Assembly: GCA_018398765.1 (NCBI GenBank)
Contig: JAHBMJ010001151.1
Location: 46,062 to 106,904 of the forward strand
Length of the DNA: 60,843 nucleotides
Origin: Chromera velia
Lineage: Eukaryota; Sar; Chromeraceae
Direction of reading: 5' to 3'
The position numbers and the translations under genes were made by a program. The notes beneath the pieces were generated by a model. That model ran no database searches. It saw nothing but the letters and a program-made list of their open reading frames with translations, and was not told the DNA's origin. Shown here in pieces: positions 48,524 through 57,258 of the stretch (the stretch's first letter is position 1; each line of letters starts with the position of its first letter).

Positions 48524-51500
48524 CATGCCGGCTTACTCCATAGGGACTGGATGCTGACTGACCAGGAGTCTGAGTTGGATTTCGTCGGAGACTTCGGTCT
48601 CCAAAGTCTGTATGACCTCCTCTTTAACCAGCACGCGGTGGTTGCGCTGCATGAAAGAAGCCGAATTTATTTCAAACATGCAAACTTGATCGTATTTGTC
48701 TCTTCTTCACCCTCTATCATTTCTCACTGAACTGCTTTTCTCATGAAGATAGCCACTGCAGAAGCCCATGGGACACATGCGCACCCGCATCATCAACCTT
48801 GACTCATCAGGGCGACGCCCACGCGAAGGTACTTAGACCGGGCTGATTGACTCAAGTCTATTACACAACGATTTGTTACTTTCGTTTGCTCTAAAGAAAG
48901 AAAAGACAAACGAGGCAAATCCCAGATGCTCCCTTCCCCCCATAGCTCACTCATTCACTGATTTACCTGCATATCCACGAAGTCGTTGAATGCCATGGGG
49001 TAGTGGAGGTGCATTTTCTTTTCGACCTCGTGGGAAGGGCGCAATCGAATGACATCCCAGGACTCTCTGTTGTGGAGAGAAGAACAGAATTCGAAAACAA
49101 AATCAAGAGCAGGAACCAATTCGGGACACCCGGTGATGGAACGTTCCTGAATCAGAGACCGGATTTTGTCGAATCGTCTCCTAGTCCGGTGGGCCTCCAA
49201 GGCTCTCTCCTTCTCCCCCTCTTCGGTGAGTGCCCTTCTGGAGAATTTCCGTTTGAAGAAATCGAGTTGAAGGGTTCCAGGCTTGGGGAGACGGAACAGA
49301 TTGAAGTGCTTCTGCTCATCGAAAACATCGAAGTCGAGACAGAAACTCAACTGACTGTAAACGTAATGCCACTCCACTTGCTGAATCAAGTCTTTCAGAA
49401 GGACGCTGTTAGCTTGGGCACGCAGACGCTCCACTTTGTTCTTCTCGAATTTATTCAGTTGCTGTGACATTCGTCTCCCTCTGTCTTTGAATTTATTCGG
49501 TACTGCAACGACAGGTGCGATCAACAGTTGGAGTGCCCTCTCTTGCCCGTAGGGCCCGTAGGCGGGGCACACGTCCGCGTTGTCGAGTGCCTCAGGGTCA
49601 TAGTCGAGGACCCTTTCCAAAACGTCCACTCGATCGAATTGGCCGTGCTGAGTGCCGTCGAAACCTGGACGGAATCGGGCAATGAGATCGCGTTCCAATT
49701 TGACACCGAAGGGATATTTCCCGTCAGACACAAAGCTCATCACCTGCTCAGGAAACAAGGTCGGTCCCTCTGTATTTGTTTGTGTGTCCCTCTCACTCTT
49801 TTCTTGTTTTTTCTCTTTTTCGCCTTCTGCTTCCCCCTCCACCTCCTTCATCGCTTGTGGGAGACGCAAAGATGATGCGGAGACGTCTGCAGTCACCACT
49901 GAGCCCGAGTGGGCTCTGGCTGGCACAAATCCTTTTTCCGTGTCCTCATCTTTCTCTTTGTCTGTCAGAGGGACTAGGGCAAAATGGATGGATTTGTCAC
50001 GGCCCGGCCGGTACTTTGGGGACCCTTTTCCCTTTCTGAGTCCGGAGCTTTGTCGGAGACTTCGCTTCTTGCTCCTCTCCGATCTTTCCGTTGCTTCGTC
50101 TGCGGAGTGAGATGCATTCCTTCTCTCTTCCTCCAGGGCAAGGAGACGCATCTGCTCCTGCGCGTCTTCCTCTCCCAGAGCCCTCGCTAGCTTCTCTCCA
50201 TAGAACCAGGGGGGGCGTTTGGATCTGTATCTGTATCTGTATCCTGCCTCTGTTGTGTCCTCCATCATCAGAGGCTCCCTCTCTCTGCTAACGTTTGGAC
50301 GGTCTGCCTCTGCATCTGCAATGATTCGCCGTGGGAAAATGGACGCTGACGCTTTCGCAAACTGAGGGGAACAAAATACACGACGGGGGGGAGTTGCGAT
50401 CAGAGCTGCCCTTTCTTTGTCCCTTTGTCTTGCCTTGTCCCTCTCGTCGCCTTCCTCTATCATTCCCCGGGGCATTTGTTGGATTTTCTTTTCCATTTCC
50501 TTCAAGTGAATCCACCCACCGTAAGTCTCTCTGATTCGTTCGTCAATCGTCTTCCTCACTGCCCGGCCCGTCCACTTGACAGGACCCGAACTGAGCAGTA
50601 CAGAATTGGCGAGACGGAGCATGTGAGTGATGTGAAAGGTCGGGGAAGAAATTGGAGTCTGCCTCTCGGTGGGGTGTCTGGACTGTTTGGGAATACACCC
50701 AGGGCGCACAAACTTTTCGAACAGGAAGTCAGGTCTGTAAGAAGGATCAGGAAACCCCCCTATTGTATTCTGTGAAAACATTTCGTGGTGGGAGACGGCG
50801 AAGGGCCTCGATTTGTCCTTATGAATCGAGCAGGGGTCTCCCATTTCCGCAGCAGCTGCCGCCACTTTAGCAGGTTGAGATGTCGCACAATCTTCGCAAA
50901 ATTCTCCATCGAGCGTCAGTGTCTGACGTGCTTTCTGGATCTCCTTCGCGATCTCTGTGTCCGACCCGGTCGGGTACTGGGTCCAACAGAGTCTCCTATC
51001 AGGAAGGACAGCCTGGCCTGGGAGGGCTCCTGGGGGCTCCTCGCCCACACTCATTCCCCCGAGTGCCTTCTCTTGGGCGACAGTGTGGTCGTTGTGGAGC
51101 GGTCTGAGTGCTTTGTCGTGAACAAGTTGTGGGGGGATACCGAGGGATGCAAAGATCTGCTCCCATCTCTGCACAGGAACAGAGAAGCGCTTCCCGAGAG
51201 AGTCCCACATGTCGGGAGCGTGGAGAATGTAAAAATGACGTCGCAGTCGGGTCTCGGCCTCGTGCCGTCGGGCCTGTGCGACACGGAGACGGCGACCAAA
51301 CTGCTTTGGCGGTTCTGAGCATAGACGCAGACTGAGGCGAGTAACCCATCTTTGCACACCACTCCTCAATCCAGGCTTGCTGTCGTCTGTGAGCAGGGCA
51401 CCTCTGCAGACAGGGTTGGGAGGAAATTGGTACCGGTACTCTTCTGCCGTCTGCATCAGTGGGTGGTCGGGGGGCCAGAGGGAGACTTGCACAGTCGCCT

Positions 51501-54500
51501 CTATGATGTTGGGCTCGGAAGTGGTCACGCAGGGAATCCACACCATCTCCATCTCGAAGTTTTCGGCAATCTCGCGGAGGGGGTGCCACGATGGGTCCGT
51601 GGGGCGGCGGGGCTCTAGAGAGACCTCAGAGAATTCATCCCGCACGGGAATGTATGCGCGCATCTCCGCTGCATGCATACGCGGACATCAACAGAGAAGA
51701 CAGTGACGTGCAAATTCATGCACACAGACACACGCAGAGTATGTATGAGGTATCAGAATGAATGCGGAGAAGATGGAGTGAGTGCTTGGTGATGGTTTCC
51801 AGGGGAATTTGACACAATGGCAAGGAAGGAAAAAGTTGTACATATTTCTCCCCTGTGGTATTTCTCCAATCGAAAATTTGATCCTTTTTCTTCTCTATCG
51901 TGCTTGCATATCTTTCTCTTGTCTTTCCGATTCGTCAGTCGGTCTATCTGTCTCTCTCTCTTTCTCTTCTATCTGCTCGCTCTTGCTGAGGCAACGAAAG
52001 ATTCAAAGACGAAGGATGGGAGGCTTCCTCTGAATATCAAGATGGTCTGTCTCTTCGCTTATAATCCCAACCAGATGCATCCTCCCCCCCAGGAGCCCCC
52101 CCCCTGACTGACCCAGGGTCCCCACAGGAATGCCCTCCGTGGTGTCGTACGAGGGCTCCCCTGGCACGCCGACGTCAAACAACTCGAGGGGCAATGAGTG
52201 GAACCCCTGCGGCCAGCCAAACATCAGTTAGGTCCAGACAGAGACAGAGACACGGACAGGGACGGGGACAGGGACAGAGACAGTGGGACAGTGAGACAGT
52301 GAGAGAGGGAGAGAGGGAGACAGTGAGAGAAGTCAATCAAGATCTTTTGGATGCAGCAGGACGACACGAAGGAAGGAATCTGACACTGCAGAATTAAATC
52401 TCAATCTCCTGCACTTTCATCGGAATGCTTGATGTATTCAGAATGCCTTCATGGGTCCGAGAAGCTGCTGCATGGATGGGCCATACTGTTCGAAATCGAA
52501 GAAGCAAGAACTTGTTGCAGAATTAATCTTCAGGGCCTTCTTTGGGTCTGGCTGGCGGGTAGACGAAATAACGAAACTGATTCCATTCGATCGTGTACGG
52601 AAAAGGGAAAATCCGCGTTTCAGGACGACAAAATGAGAGACCAACAGAAAACAAAAACTGACTTGAATTTGATCAACAAGCGTTTGGTAATTTTTGGCTC
52701 TCGGGGACGCGGCAGAGCCCAGGCGTACGGTCTTGAAGATATCTCCTACCGTTGAGTCCATCAAGAGAACCTTGGCGTCTCCCGTGTTCTCCAGAGCCTT
52801 TCGGTCTCCTACTTCGGCTCCAAATAACTCGGCATCGCCGTGAACCATTCCGAGCTCTTTCGCTTTTCTGAGCCATGAATCGATCGCGGCTTGTTCCTCC
52901 GGAGTTGCTTGAGTAGGCAAGTGACGCTTGAGAGGTTTGGGGTCACCAGTTCCGTCAGCTGTCATTTCAGCTGCAGCATCTGAGACAGGCCCCCAGAGTT
53001 TCTCAAATTCTTCAAAATAAACGTCCCTCTCCCCCTTTCCACCCTTGACTAAGTCGACAATCCTGTGATACATGTCACTTGAGAACACCCGAGGTGCGGT
53101 GACCTCAAAGTCAAGATTCTTTAGGGGATTGCCTGAGCTCGCACTTCGACCCAGTTCCGTTGAACCGACTGAGCGTTTGAGGGAGGATGCGTACAACCCT
53201 GTCCCCCCCCGACTTGGGGAGAAAGTCCGGGTCAGGGACGACCCTTCAGAGACACTTTCTCCACTGTCGAGGCCTGAATTTGCATTGGAGCTGCTGGATG
53301 AGCGTCGTTCGAACTGCGGGCATGACACGCTCAGAGGAAGGGATTCGAAAGGGAGGGCGCCTATGGAAGAGAATTTTGTTGCTCTCGGTTCGGTGTTCCC
53401 TCGTTCACTCTTGCGGGAGAGCGGAGAATTTGACTGCCAAGCAAATTTCTGTCCATGGTCGGCTGGCGAGTCGTCGGTGACTTTTGACGCCATCGACAAG
53501 ACGCTTCCTCTTTTTGATGGCAGAGGGGAGTAAAGTTGTGGACGGAACGCGGGGCTTTCTCTGCTTGGTCTCTTCTTCTTCAGAGCATACGATTGGAGGT
53601 GCTGCTGCTCTTGACCAGAAGGGTCGAAGCGGGAGAGGTGGCCGGGAATGAAGTAGCTCAAGCGGCGTGCTGGCAGATCCATGGGGGGAGATGCCGATAG
53701 GTCAACAGGGGGGGTAATGAATGGTTGAGAGGCCGACCTGCCTGGGAGGGAAGGAACACCTACCTGGACACGGTCTTGTCCTGCGGAGAAGGATACGCGA
53801 GACGGACGGGGGGGAGGAGCTAGGCCGGAAAGGGAAAAGGCAGTTGCTTGAGATGAGGACTGGAGAAGCGTGACCCTCTTCGGCGATTCGTTTCGTTTTG
53901 CGTGAAGGGGGCTGAGGAGTCGACTGCTGCTGCTCTCAGGTCTTTGTTTCCCCCTGCTGGATCCAAAGTGAATGCCAGAACGCTGCTTCGACAATTCGGT
54001 CGGCCTATCCAGATCTAAGTTAGTCTCCACATTTGCTTTTATGGGGATCTGAGAGTCTCGTGCTTCATTTGGATCTTCTGTGTACAGAGCAGAGGTCGTG
54101 AGGTTTTGTGAAATGTCCGCTTGGTCGTCTGCTGCCTCGATGATGTGATCATCATCGTCTGGTTTCTGTATTCTGATGATTCCGTGGGGGGATCGGATGG
54201 TCGTTCTTCGTCTCTCCCTTTCTCGAGCTCTGGTCCCTCGAGATTCTCTCTCTATTGCTTTGCTTCTTCCCCCCTTCCACCTACCTATTCCCGCTATAAC
54301 ACCAAGTCCAGCCGAGACGCCTCCCTTTTTTTTTGCCTTCCGGTCGACACCCTCTCCCTCCGCAGGTCTCTGGACAGACTGACTCGCCTGGAGGGGTTGA
54401 GGTGTGGGCTTTGTGGTTGTCGCATCAGACGAGGGCAGGTCAGGGAGGAGGAGGAACGAAGGGAGAGGCTGGAGTCCGACTGGAGCCATGGGGCACATGG

Positions 54501-54742
54501 GGGGTTCAGATGGTGTGTGTCCCTCGCAGTCGTCTTTCCTCGGTGTCCCCTTCTTTTTGTCTGCAGCTGTGTCCGAGGATTTAGTGCGCCTTCCTGGACT
54601 GCCAGCCCGGTGACTTGCTAACCTCCCCCCCCGGGCAGCTACCCTGGGCGAAACTCCGACAATCCCCTCAGGCCGTGTGTGACGGCGGCATTGGGGCGGT
54701 ACTGCAGAGAGCGGAGAAGACAACAAAAAAGCATACAAGAAT

Positions 54743-54804
<62 letters not shown>

Positions 54805-55012
54805 GCACAGAGGGTATGCGTGTCGAAAGGGAAAGAAATGAAGCCAGGGCAAGCTGTTTTTACCAGACAAGGCCACAGGGGGATGCCGTTATCGATGGGG
54901 AAGAGAAACGTTGGTCACAAAAATCTTTCAAGTCGTAGCACAAAGGAGCCAAAAGAGTTTCGAGAGTGCAGGAAAGGAGCGTAAGTAAAAGAAAGAAGAA
55001 AAGAAGGGAGGA

Positions 55013-55044
<32 letters not shown>

Positions 55045-57258
55045 AAAACAGACAGATGAAAAGGAAGGAAGGAAGGAAGAAAGAAAGAAAGATTGATGAA
55101 AGAAAAGAATCATGCAGACAGACCTTCTGGAGTATTCAGATTGGTTTTTGATTGCTCTCCAGCGCTTTCTTTTTCTTTCAGTCTACCCTCTGGCAGCATT
55201 TCTGTGTCGGTTTCTGCATTTTCTGCCGTACACGCGCGGGAACTTCGGCCCTCTGTGACGGCCTCCCCCGCCTCCGTTGTCCCTCCTGGTGTGTGAGGGT
55301 GGAGTGTGTCCTCTCTCAAGTCTCCGACACTGATGTGTGTGGTGGAGGGCAGAAGGTTCTGGTCGGTCAGTCGAGCATGTGGGGAGCCTCTATTGACTAT
55401 GGGCTCTCCTCCTTCTTCTTCTGTGCCTGCACTTTTTATCTTTGTGTCTTGAGCTTTGACTCTACTCGAAGAACTTGCTTCCTGCTTCTTCACTCTTGGC
55501 TCGGGAAGCGGGGGAAGGGGGAAATTCCTTTCTGTCATCGGTGAGAGGGCAGCTCGGAGGGGGGCAGGGAGACTCTGAACGGTTTTGCGGCTGAGGACAT
55601 TCTGTGGTCTCTTTTGCCTCCTCCCCCTCTGGTTCTCCCCTTCAAATCCGTCTGCCGCATCTCCAGGCTCCGTCTCTTCGTCCCCGTCTCTGCTCTCCTC
55701 CACGCCCAAAATTTCTCCCCCCAGAGAGAGGGGCAACGGAGGTACGGCAACAGGACCACTCCATCCACCCGCACGCTGACCGAAGAGCCTGCTGGTGGGA
55801 TTCTGCTTCCATGCACAACAGGGAGGGAGGGACATGGGAAGATACATGGTCTCATGAGGACGAAAAAAGAAATCAGGGACTGCGTAAACAGTAGGGGTTC
55901 TTCACATAGAAAGACGGAAAGAAAGGAGCAAGAATTGGACTGTGCACAATTATATAGGAGTCGGGGACACAAGGAGCCATCTGTTAGATGAGAGACGTTG
56001 AACGAAGAAAGGCGTCAAGAAGGCAGACCATACAGATACACACTGTGTTGAATCGACTAAGAGACAGGACAAATACACACACACACACACACACACAGAC
56101 ACGCGCGCGCGCACGCGCGCGCAGAGGAGAATGAGAGGGATGGAGGCTTACATTTCGGCTATGTAGAATGGATGTGGGAGTGAACCACAGGGCTTCTGAT
56201 GCTCTCATTGGCGACGCATCTCCCTTGACGGCCCTCTTTCCCTCTCTTCCCTTCCCTCCCTTATCAGGAAGAAGAGCATGAGTCTCTCCAACCCCCCGAG
56301 GTTGTCTCCTCCTCCGCTCTGAGTCGCTCCTTAAAATTGAACTTCTCTCTTTTTCAGGCTGCCAATCTCCTTCTCCCTCCTCTGCCTCCCCTGCATGGAG
56401 CCTGGAGGCAATAGAGCTTGCCCCATCTCCTCGAGTGTCAGCGTGTCCGTCCTCGGCAGCTTCGGTCGTGTTGCGGAGGGAAGCGAGGAATGCCAAATCA
56501 CGTGGAGAAAGCGAGAGGGCGTCTCTTCCTCTCCCCCCTGCGCCCCTTCGCCCCTTTTGCTGTTGTTGTACCCTGGGAGAGAGTGGAACGCATCTTGGGG
56601 AAAGACGTCGAATTCTTTTGGAAGGAGACAAGGACTGAGTGGGTTTCGGGCCCTCTTCTCCTGCCTGATTGTCTTGGGTATCGCGGTGGAAGGCGCGGGG
56701 ACGCTGACCGGGTGATATTCGTGGGGGAACCCCAGCGCCTGTGAAGGCCGCACAGGTGGTCCAAGCAAGGAGCGCGGGGTCTGGGGCATACGGGCCGAGC
56801 TCGGGAGGGACCGTCACCCGGAGAACGGAACCGGAGTTTGCTCCCCCCCCGCCGTGCTTGTGCTTCTTTGCACCAGGTTTATGAGAAGCGTCCTTCTTCT
56901 GCCTCTGTGACTCGTCTTTACGCATTCCTGGTTTCCGTGAGAGGTATGCCACGTCTTTTTTTGCTTGAAGGTAAGTGTTTGCAAGTGCCCCCTCTGCCAG
57001 GCGCATGGCTGTGGAGCCCTTATTGAAAGTGAACACCTTCGCATAGTCTCGCACGCTCACTTTGGTCCTGTTCGTTGAAGCGCCTCCTCCAATGTGTCTA
57101 TCGATAAAGTCTGTGTCTTCTTCCTCCTCCTCTTCGGCCTCCTCCTCGGAAGGACTCGAGAGACTGGAGAGAGAGGCGTTGTCTGGTAACACCCCGCTCT
57201 CATCGGCCAGACCTGCATTGTTCTCGTCAGCTGTCGGCTGCCTCGTCCACCTTTCCAT
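12691..57258 (-). CDS. giant dynein heavy chain-like protein, about 12,640 residues, 20 exons, degenerate AAA1
   Basis: Twenty exons chain in one frame with matching phases: 56152-57258, 55124-55802, 52663-54701, 52113-52206, 48967-51668, 48537-48646, 48381-48465, 48080-48210, 42955-47854, 36918-42677, 34919-36561, 28395-34605, 27054-27905, 24736-26442, 23668-24378, 23139-23492, 21208-22732, 18287-20876, 16112-17741, 12691-15783. They total 37,923 nt, divisible by three, with a TAA end. Domain order is that of axonemal dynein heavy chains: N-terminal LPLELFD block, tail, linker (GIRPRHW), AAA1-AAA4, coiled-coil stalk with a microtubule-binding tip, AAA5, AAA6 and a C-terminal domain. Usual length is 4,000-5,000 residues; the excess is low-complexity insertions and a 1,270-residue N-terminal extension. 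AAA2 and AAA3 keep P-loops but AAA1 does not, so conventional ATP-driven motility is doubtful. The family call is strong. Single-gene status rests on splice phase and domain continuity. A relation to vertebrate DNHD1-type divergent dyneins is possible but untested. Confidence 0.85.
16112..17741 (-). CDS. dynein-like gene, exon 19: C-terminal domain, first part
   Basis: About 543 residues, Gly/Ser-rich with folded islands (DTLSAFLRRSRRQVHEVVLA, ALLLMADWDCLEELL). It ends in a long acidic run (EDDEEEDDDGSSDEDEESDA) and HRDELRNVQQILQ. That last element matches the E-x2-RFN-x-LL helix near the start of the dynein C-terminal domain. Phase-0 exit is at CAG|GTCTGTCTG. Confidence 0.72.
18180..18213. 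repeat. (GAAA)n tract in intron 18
   Basis: About eight GAAA units on the plus strand, inside the intron 17742-18286, whose donor opens as GTCGGTCGGTCG. Confidence 0.9.
18287..20876 (-). CDS. dynein-like gene, exon 18: post-AAA6 region
   Basis: About 863 residues. ALLVLRLPESFAHRLPDLLP corresponds to the FRLWLTS-x-P...FP-x2-ILQ strand after AAA6. The remainder has hydrophobic helices (ALLHALLRGVFKRGVFLLAY, EEIRTIIEWIVSG) separated by Gly/Ala/Ser/Pro-rich insertions and is hard to align by eye. The start depends on the exon 17 boundary choice. Phase-2 exit is at GCAGG|GTCGGTCGGTCG. Confidence 0.75.
21208..22732 (-). CDS. dynein-like gene, exon 17: AAA6
   Basis: About 508 codons. LPWGCNALLHLLFVRAICPE stands for the LP-x-W...F-x2-LLLLR...RPDR element at the start of AAA6. 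TSPVVVLLEQRDFCDYLDVA stands for the TPIFFILSPG-x-DP segment. GGAVVLLRDAHLLLG stands for the GGWVLLQNCHL motif, with Gln-Asn replaced by Arg-Asp. The 3' boundary is uncertain: GCGA|GTGACC with the acceptor at 20877, or CCT|GTAGGG with the acceptor after TTTTTTTTGCAG near 20940. Both keep the frame. Confidence 0.78.
22828..22899. repeat. (GA)n tract in intron 16
   Basis: Nearly uninterrupted GA dinucleotides with a short GAAAGAGGGGG interruption, within the intron 22733-23138. Confidence 0.9.
23139..23492 (-). CDS. dynein-like gene, exon 16: GLFE-type element
   Basis: 118 codons. RLALCQAKLTFKNLA fits the V-x-RGLFE-x-HKLTFS element that follows AAA5 helices in dyneins. A Gly-rich run (about 23360-23420) follows, then QICLALGRAVGLPW. 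Bounded by TGCAG and TCG|GTAAGG, phase 0 on both sides. Confidence 0.7.
23668..24378 (-). CDS. dynein-like gene, exon 15: AAA5-AAA6 connecting helices
   Basis: 237 codons. A helical segment FSLAERLAEDRLLDVLV leads into a Gly/Ser/Pro insertion, then RRKRRLEDARQQLQQSLQTE, the counterpart of the long helix after the V-x-ERP element in heavy chains. Entry is after ATGCATGCAG; exit is at TTTTTG|GTAAGT. Both are phase 0. Confidence 0.75.
24736..26442 (-). CDS. dynein-like gene, exon 14: AAA5
   Basis: 569 codons. SLALLGPFPAPYRE corresponds to the L-x-YLGPF-x2-YR start of AAA5. PLIIDPHGYGLRWLHRT matches the LMIDPQ-x-QA-x-KWI element. HPNFRLFVVCSPCSLRGPTS matches HPDFRLYITTKLPNP. NMVNFILGPMGFASL matches the following V-x-LINFTVT-x2-GL. 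The insertion between them (Gly/Ser/Asn-rich, about 25700-25860) is unusual. No P-loop is expected in AAA5. The donor is GAA|GTGAGTGAC. Confidence 0.85.
26936..27053. repeat. (TCAG)n donor-anchored tract and (GA)n tract in intron 13
   Basis: About 27000-27053 reads as repeated ACTG/ACTC units, that is GTCAGTCAGTGAG on the coding strand, beginning at the splice donor itself. A GA tract lies at about 26936-26969. The intron spans 26443-27053. Confidence 0.85.
27054..27905 (-). CDS. dynein-like gene, exon 13: microtubule-binding tip and return stalk helix
   Basis: 284 codons. It begins VAVAAIIVATFNRRP, then has about 95 residues of Gly/Ser/Gln-rich insertion. The tip fold follows: PSDFWSLFTGPKLLKLGYKK, FMKRLQSVSTHLDD and QQVWRVLASWVLRVEAGFDA, matching the W...F-x2-L...A-x2-L-x2-WV pattern of dynein microtubule-binding domains. 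EEEYKEAMDIIEKGEKRVEL onward is the descending stalk coiled coil. The donor GTG|GTCAGTCAG opens into a TCAG tract. Confidence 0.82.
27906..28394 (-). repeat. intron 12 with long (CTTT)n-type low-complexity tract
   Basis: This 489-nt intron separates the two stalk exons. Most of it (about 28090-28310) is GAAA-rich on the plus strand. It is open on the minus strand and a multiple of three, which makes it look falsely coding (Phe/Ser/Leu runs). GTAGGT donor and TTGCAG acceptor. Confidence 0.75.
28395..34605 (-). CDS. dynein-like gene, exon 12: AAA3, AAA4 and first stalk helix
   Basis: A 6.2-kb exon (about 2,070 residues). AAA3 has Walker A LLIGPAGSGKS (near 34300) and Walker B LLFLVDDLSL (near 33937), both intact, followed by GGWLDRRSL, the counterpart of GGWYDR. 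AAA4 has CVIISGPPESGKHTLLHLAC (near 32005); its Walker B counterpart (SIVLTLNAEDL) lacks the usual aspartate. A Gln-rich stretch (HQQQQSQQRQ and later) and a Glu/Lys-rich insertion (about 29640-29990) precede the stalk. The last 130 residues are a strong heptad coiled coil (EKRLEQLKELQKEKSKAVSK), the ascending stalk helix. The acceptor GCTAG was chosen for phase and is uncertain by a few residues. The donor is GAA|GTAGGT. Confidence 0.85.
34736..34825. repeat. (CGAA)n / (GGAA)n tract in intron 11
   Basis: CGAA units at about 34736-34805 pass into GGAAG units to about 34825, inside the intron 34606-34918. A shorter GTTCG tract sits at about 36583-36602 in intron 10. Confidence 0.9.
34919..36561 (-). 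CDS. dynein-like gene, exon 11: AAA2 lid to AAA3 entry
   Basis: About 547 residues. The exon 10/11 join gives LILETHSLSDLSPAM followed by LRDFSLVTMRPSQPAWG, the expected E-x2-DL-x2-ASPATVSRCGMVY...GW element, which supports the splice. The Arg of SRCG falls on Asp here by this alignment. A Gly/Ser-rich insertion (GEGSGGEGGGSASG) lies in the middle. The segment FNVRDMTVLCTMLDEPPPRD leads to AAA3. Phase-2 exit is at TCAAA|GTCAGT. Confidence 0.8.
36918..42677 (-). CDS. dynein-like gene, exon 10: linker end, degenerate AAA1, AAA2
   Basis: A 5.76-kb exon (1,920 codons). AAA1 is recognised from its surroundings: YGWELQADARCNVSPSVDAQ stands for the YGYEYLG...PLTDRC start, and RSEVPSHLRSAFRTVHLV for the ELPDNLKALFRPV segment. 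The P-loop position reads GAKETPELRETTRD (about residue 4570, near 40820), with no GKT. The Walker B position reads GCLLELTN: Asp is Leu, Glu is kept. Sensor I reads FMTLGCH instead of ITMNPG. AAA2 has an intact P-loop GPTMSGKT (about residue 5046, near 39390) and Walker B NWLVFDG (near 37358). Acidic and Gly/Lys/Asp-rich insertions separate the two AAA2 motifs by about 680 residues. The donor is GCAATG|GTGGGT, phase 0. Confidence 0.88.
42690..42940. repeat. two (GAAA)n tracts in intron 9
   Basis: GAAA runs at about 42692-42735 and 42905-42940 lie at the two ends of the intron 42678-42954. Confidence 0.9.
42955..47854 (-). CDS. dynein-like gene, exon 9: tail and linker
   Basis: A 4.9-kb exon (1,633 codons). 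It opens with WHPETWQSVAEELM. The linker part is clear: PYVDLWGVTSQVFTSELQWL (about 44350-44290), DGFIERLDQW, and HPGIRPRHWLWLSEYLGLEL (about 44060-44000), the hallmark of the DHC_N2 linker. LELFKQPKFDF follows, as in other heavy chains. Charged Ser/Glu/Asp-rich insertions (for example EEENDSDSDDEDGDIDS) interrupt the tail. The end (VELWKECQSLWRSLGQ) corresponds to the Q-x2-W-x-L element before AAA1. Confidence 0.88.
48080..48646 (-). CDS. dynein-like gene, exons 6-8 (three short tail exons)
   Basis: Exons 48537-48646, 48381-48465 and 48080-48210 encode about 108 residues: VKEEVIQTLETEVSDEIQLR, then DIQALQIRVNVYLQAEKELS, then MAARLVSLCNKIIATQLHLV. All are helical and typical of the dynein tail. 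The exon 7 donor was set at GAA|GTCAAA because only phase 0 keeps exon 8 open. Exon 8 ends in phase 2 at GGAG|GTACGTACG. Confidence 0.65.
48967..51668 (-). CDS. dynein-like gene, exon 5: axonemal dynein N-terminal tail
   Basis: About 900 residues. EMVWIPCVTTSEP, then a V-x-L-W strand, and RLSLRLCSEPPKQFGRRLR followed by EAETRLRRHFYI, match the W-x-PC and RLN...F-x-RR...AE pattern of the N-terminal tail of axonemal dyneins. The middle is charged low-complexity (KEKKQEKSERDTQTN). The C-terminal third (FRLPKPGTLQLDFFKRKFSR and SWDVIRLRPSHEVEKKM) is folded-looking. Phase-1 entry is after ATGCATGCAG; phase-0 exit is at CAG|GTAAAT. Confidence 0.8.
52113..52206 (-). CDS. dynein-like gene, exon 4: LPLELFD block
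   Basis: A 94-nt exon too short to show as a long frame. It encodes GFHSLPLELFDVGVPGE and onward. LPLELFD followed by Gly/Pro/Glu-rich sequence is the conserved start of the N-terminal region in axonemal dynein heavy chains. The acceptor is GCCGCAG and the donor is CTGG|GTCAGTCAG, phase 1. Confidence 0.7.
52663..54701 (-). CDS. dynein-like gene, exon 3: Ser/Arg-rich extension with a globular end
   Basis: About 680 residues. Most is Ser/Pro/Arg-rich and probably disordered. The last 150 residues look folded: VFSSDMYHRIVDLVKGGKGE, then FEEFEKLWGPVSDAAAEM, then helical segments such as AIDSWLRKAKELGM. Phase-1 entry after CTCTGCAG and phase-0 exit at CAA|GTCAGT both agree with the neighbours. 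Confidence 0.65.
54744..55050. repeat. (CA)n and (GAAA)n tracts in intron 2
   Basis: CA runs at about 54746-54771 and 54777-54803 are separated by TG; GAAA runs lie at about 55013-55047. All are inside the intron 54702-55123. Confidence 0.9.
55124..55802 (-). CDS. dynein-like gene, exon 2: disordered N-terminal extension
   Basis: About 226 residues rich in Glu, Ser, Thr and Pro. It is entered in phase 0 after GGAAGCAG and leaves in phase 1 at GAAG|GTCTGTCTG. No domain is recognised. Confidence 0.6.
56074..56122. repeat. (CA)n followed by (CG)n in intron 1
   Basis: A CA tract at about 56074-56097 passes almost directly into a CG-alternating tract at about 56101-56122. Both are alternating purine-pyrimidine sequences of Z-DNA type, inside the intron 55803-56151 next to the donor. 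Confidence 0.85.
56152..57258 (-). CDS. dynein-like gene, exon 1: acidic and basic low-complexity N-terminus
   Basis: Residues 1-369, from the first ATG in the frame (57256-57258). It has an acidic run (EEEAEEEEEEDTDF, residues about 39-52), a short conserved-looking stretch (VRDYAKVFTFNKGSTAMRLA), then Ser/Arg/Gly-rich disorder. The donor is AAT|GTAAGC, phase 0. No dynein domain is visible here; assignment to the dynein gene depends on the phase-consistent splices downstream. Confidence 0.65.

Noticed and set aside
52663-57258. Possibility that exons 1-3 form a separate gene
   Set aside because: Phases match across all joins into exon 4 and exon 5, and no in-frame stop or second start region intervenes. 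It is kept as one model but flagged as needing transcript proof.
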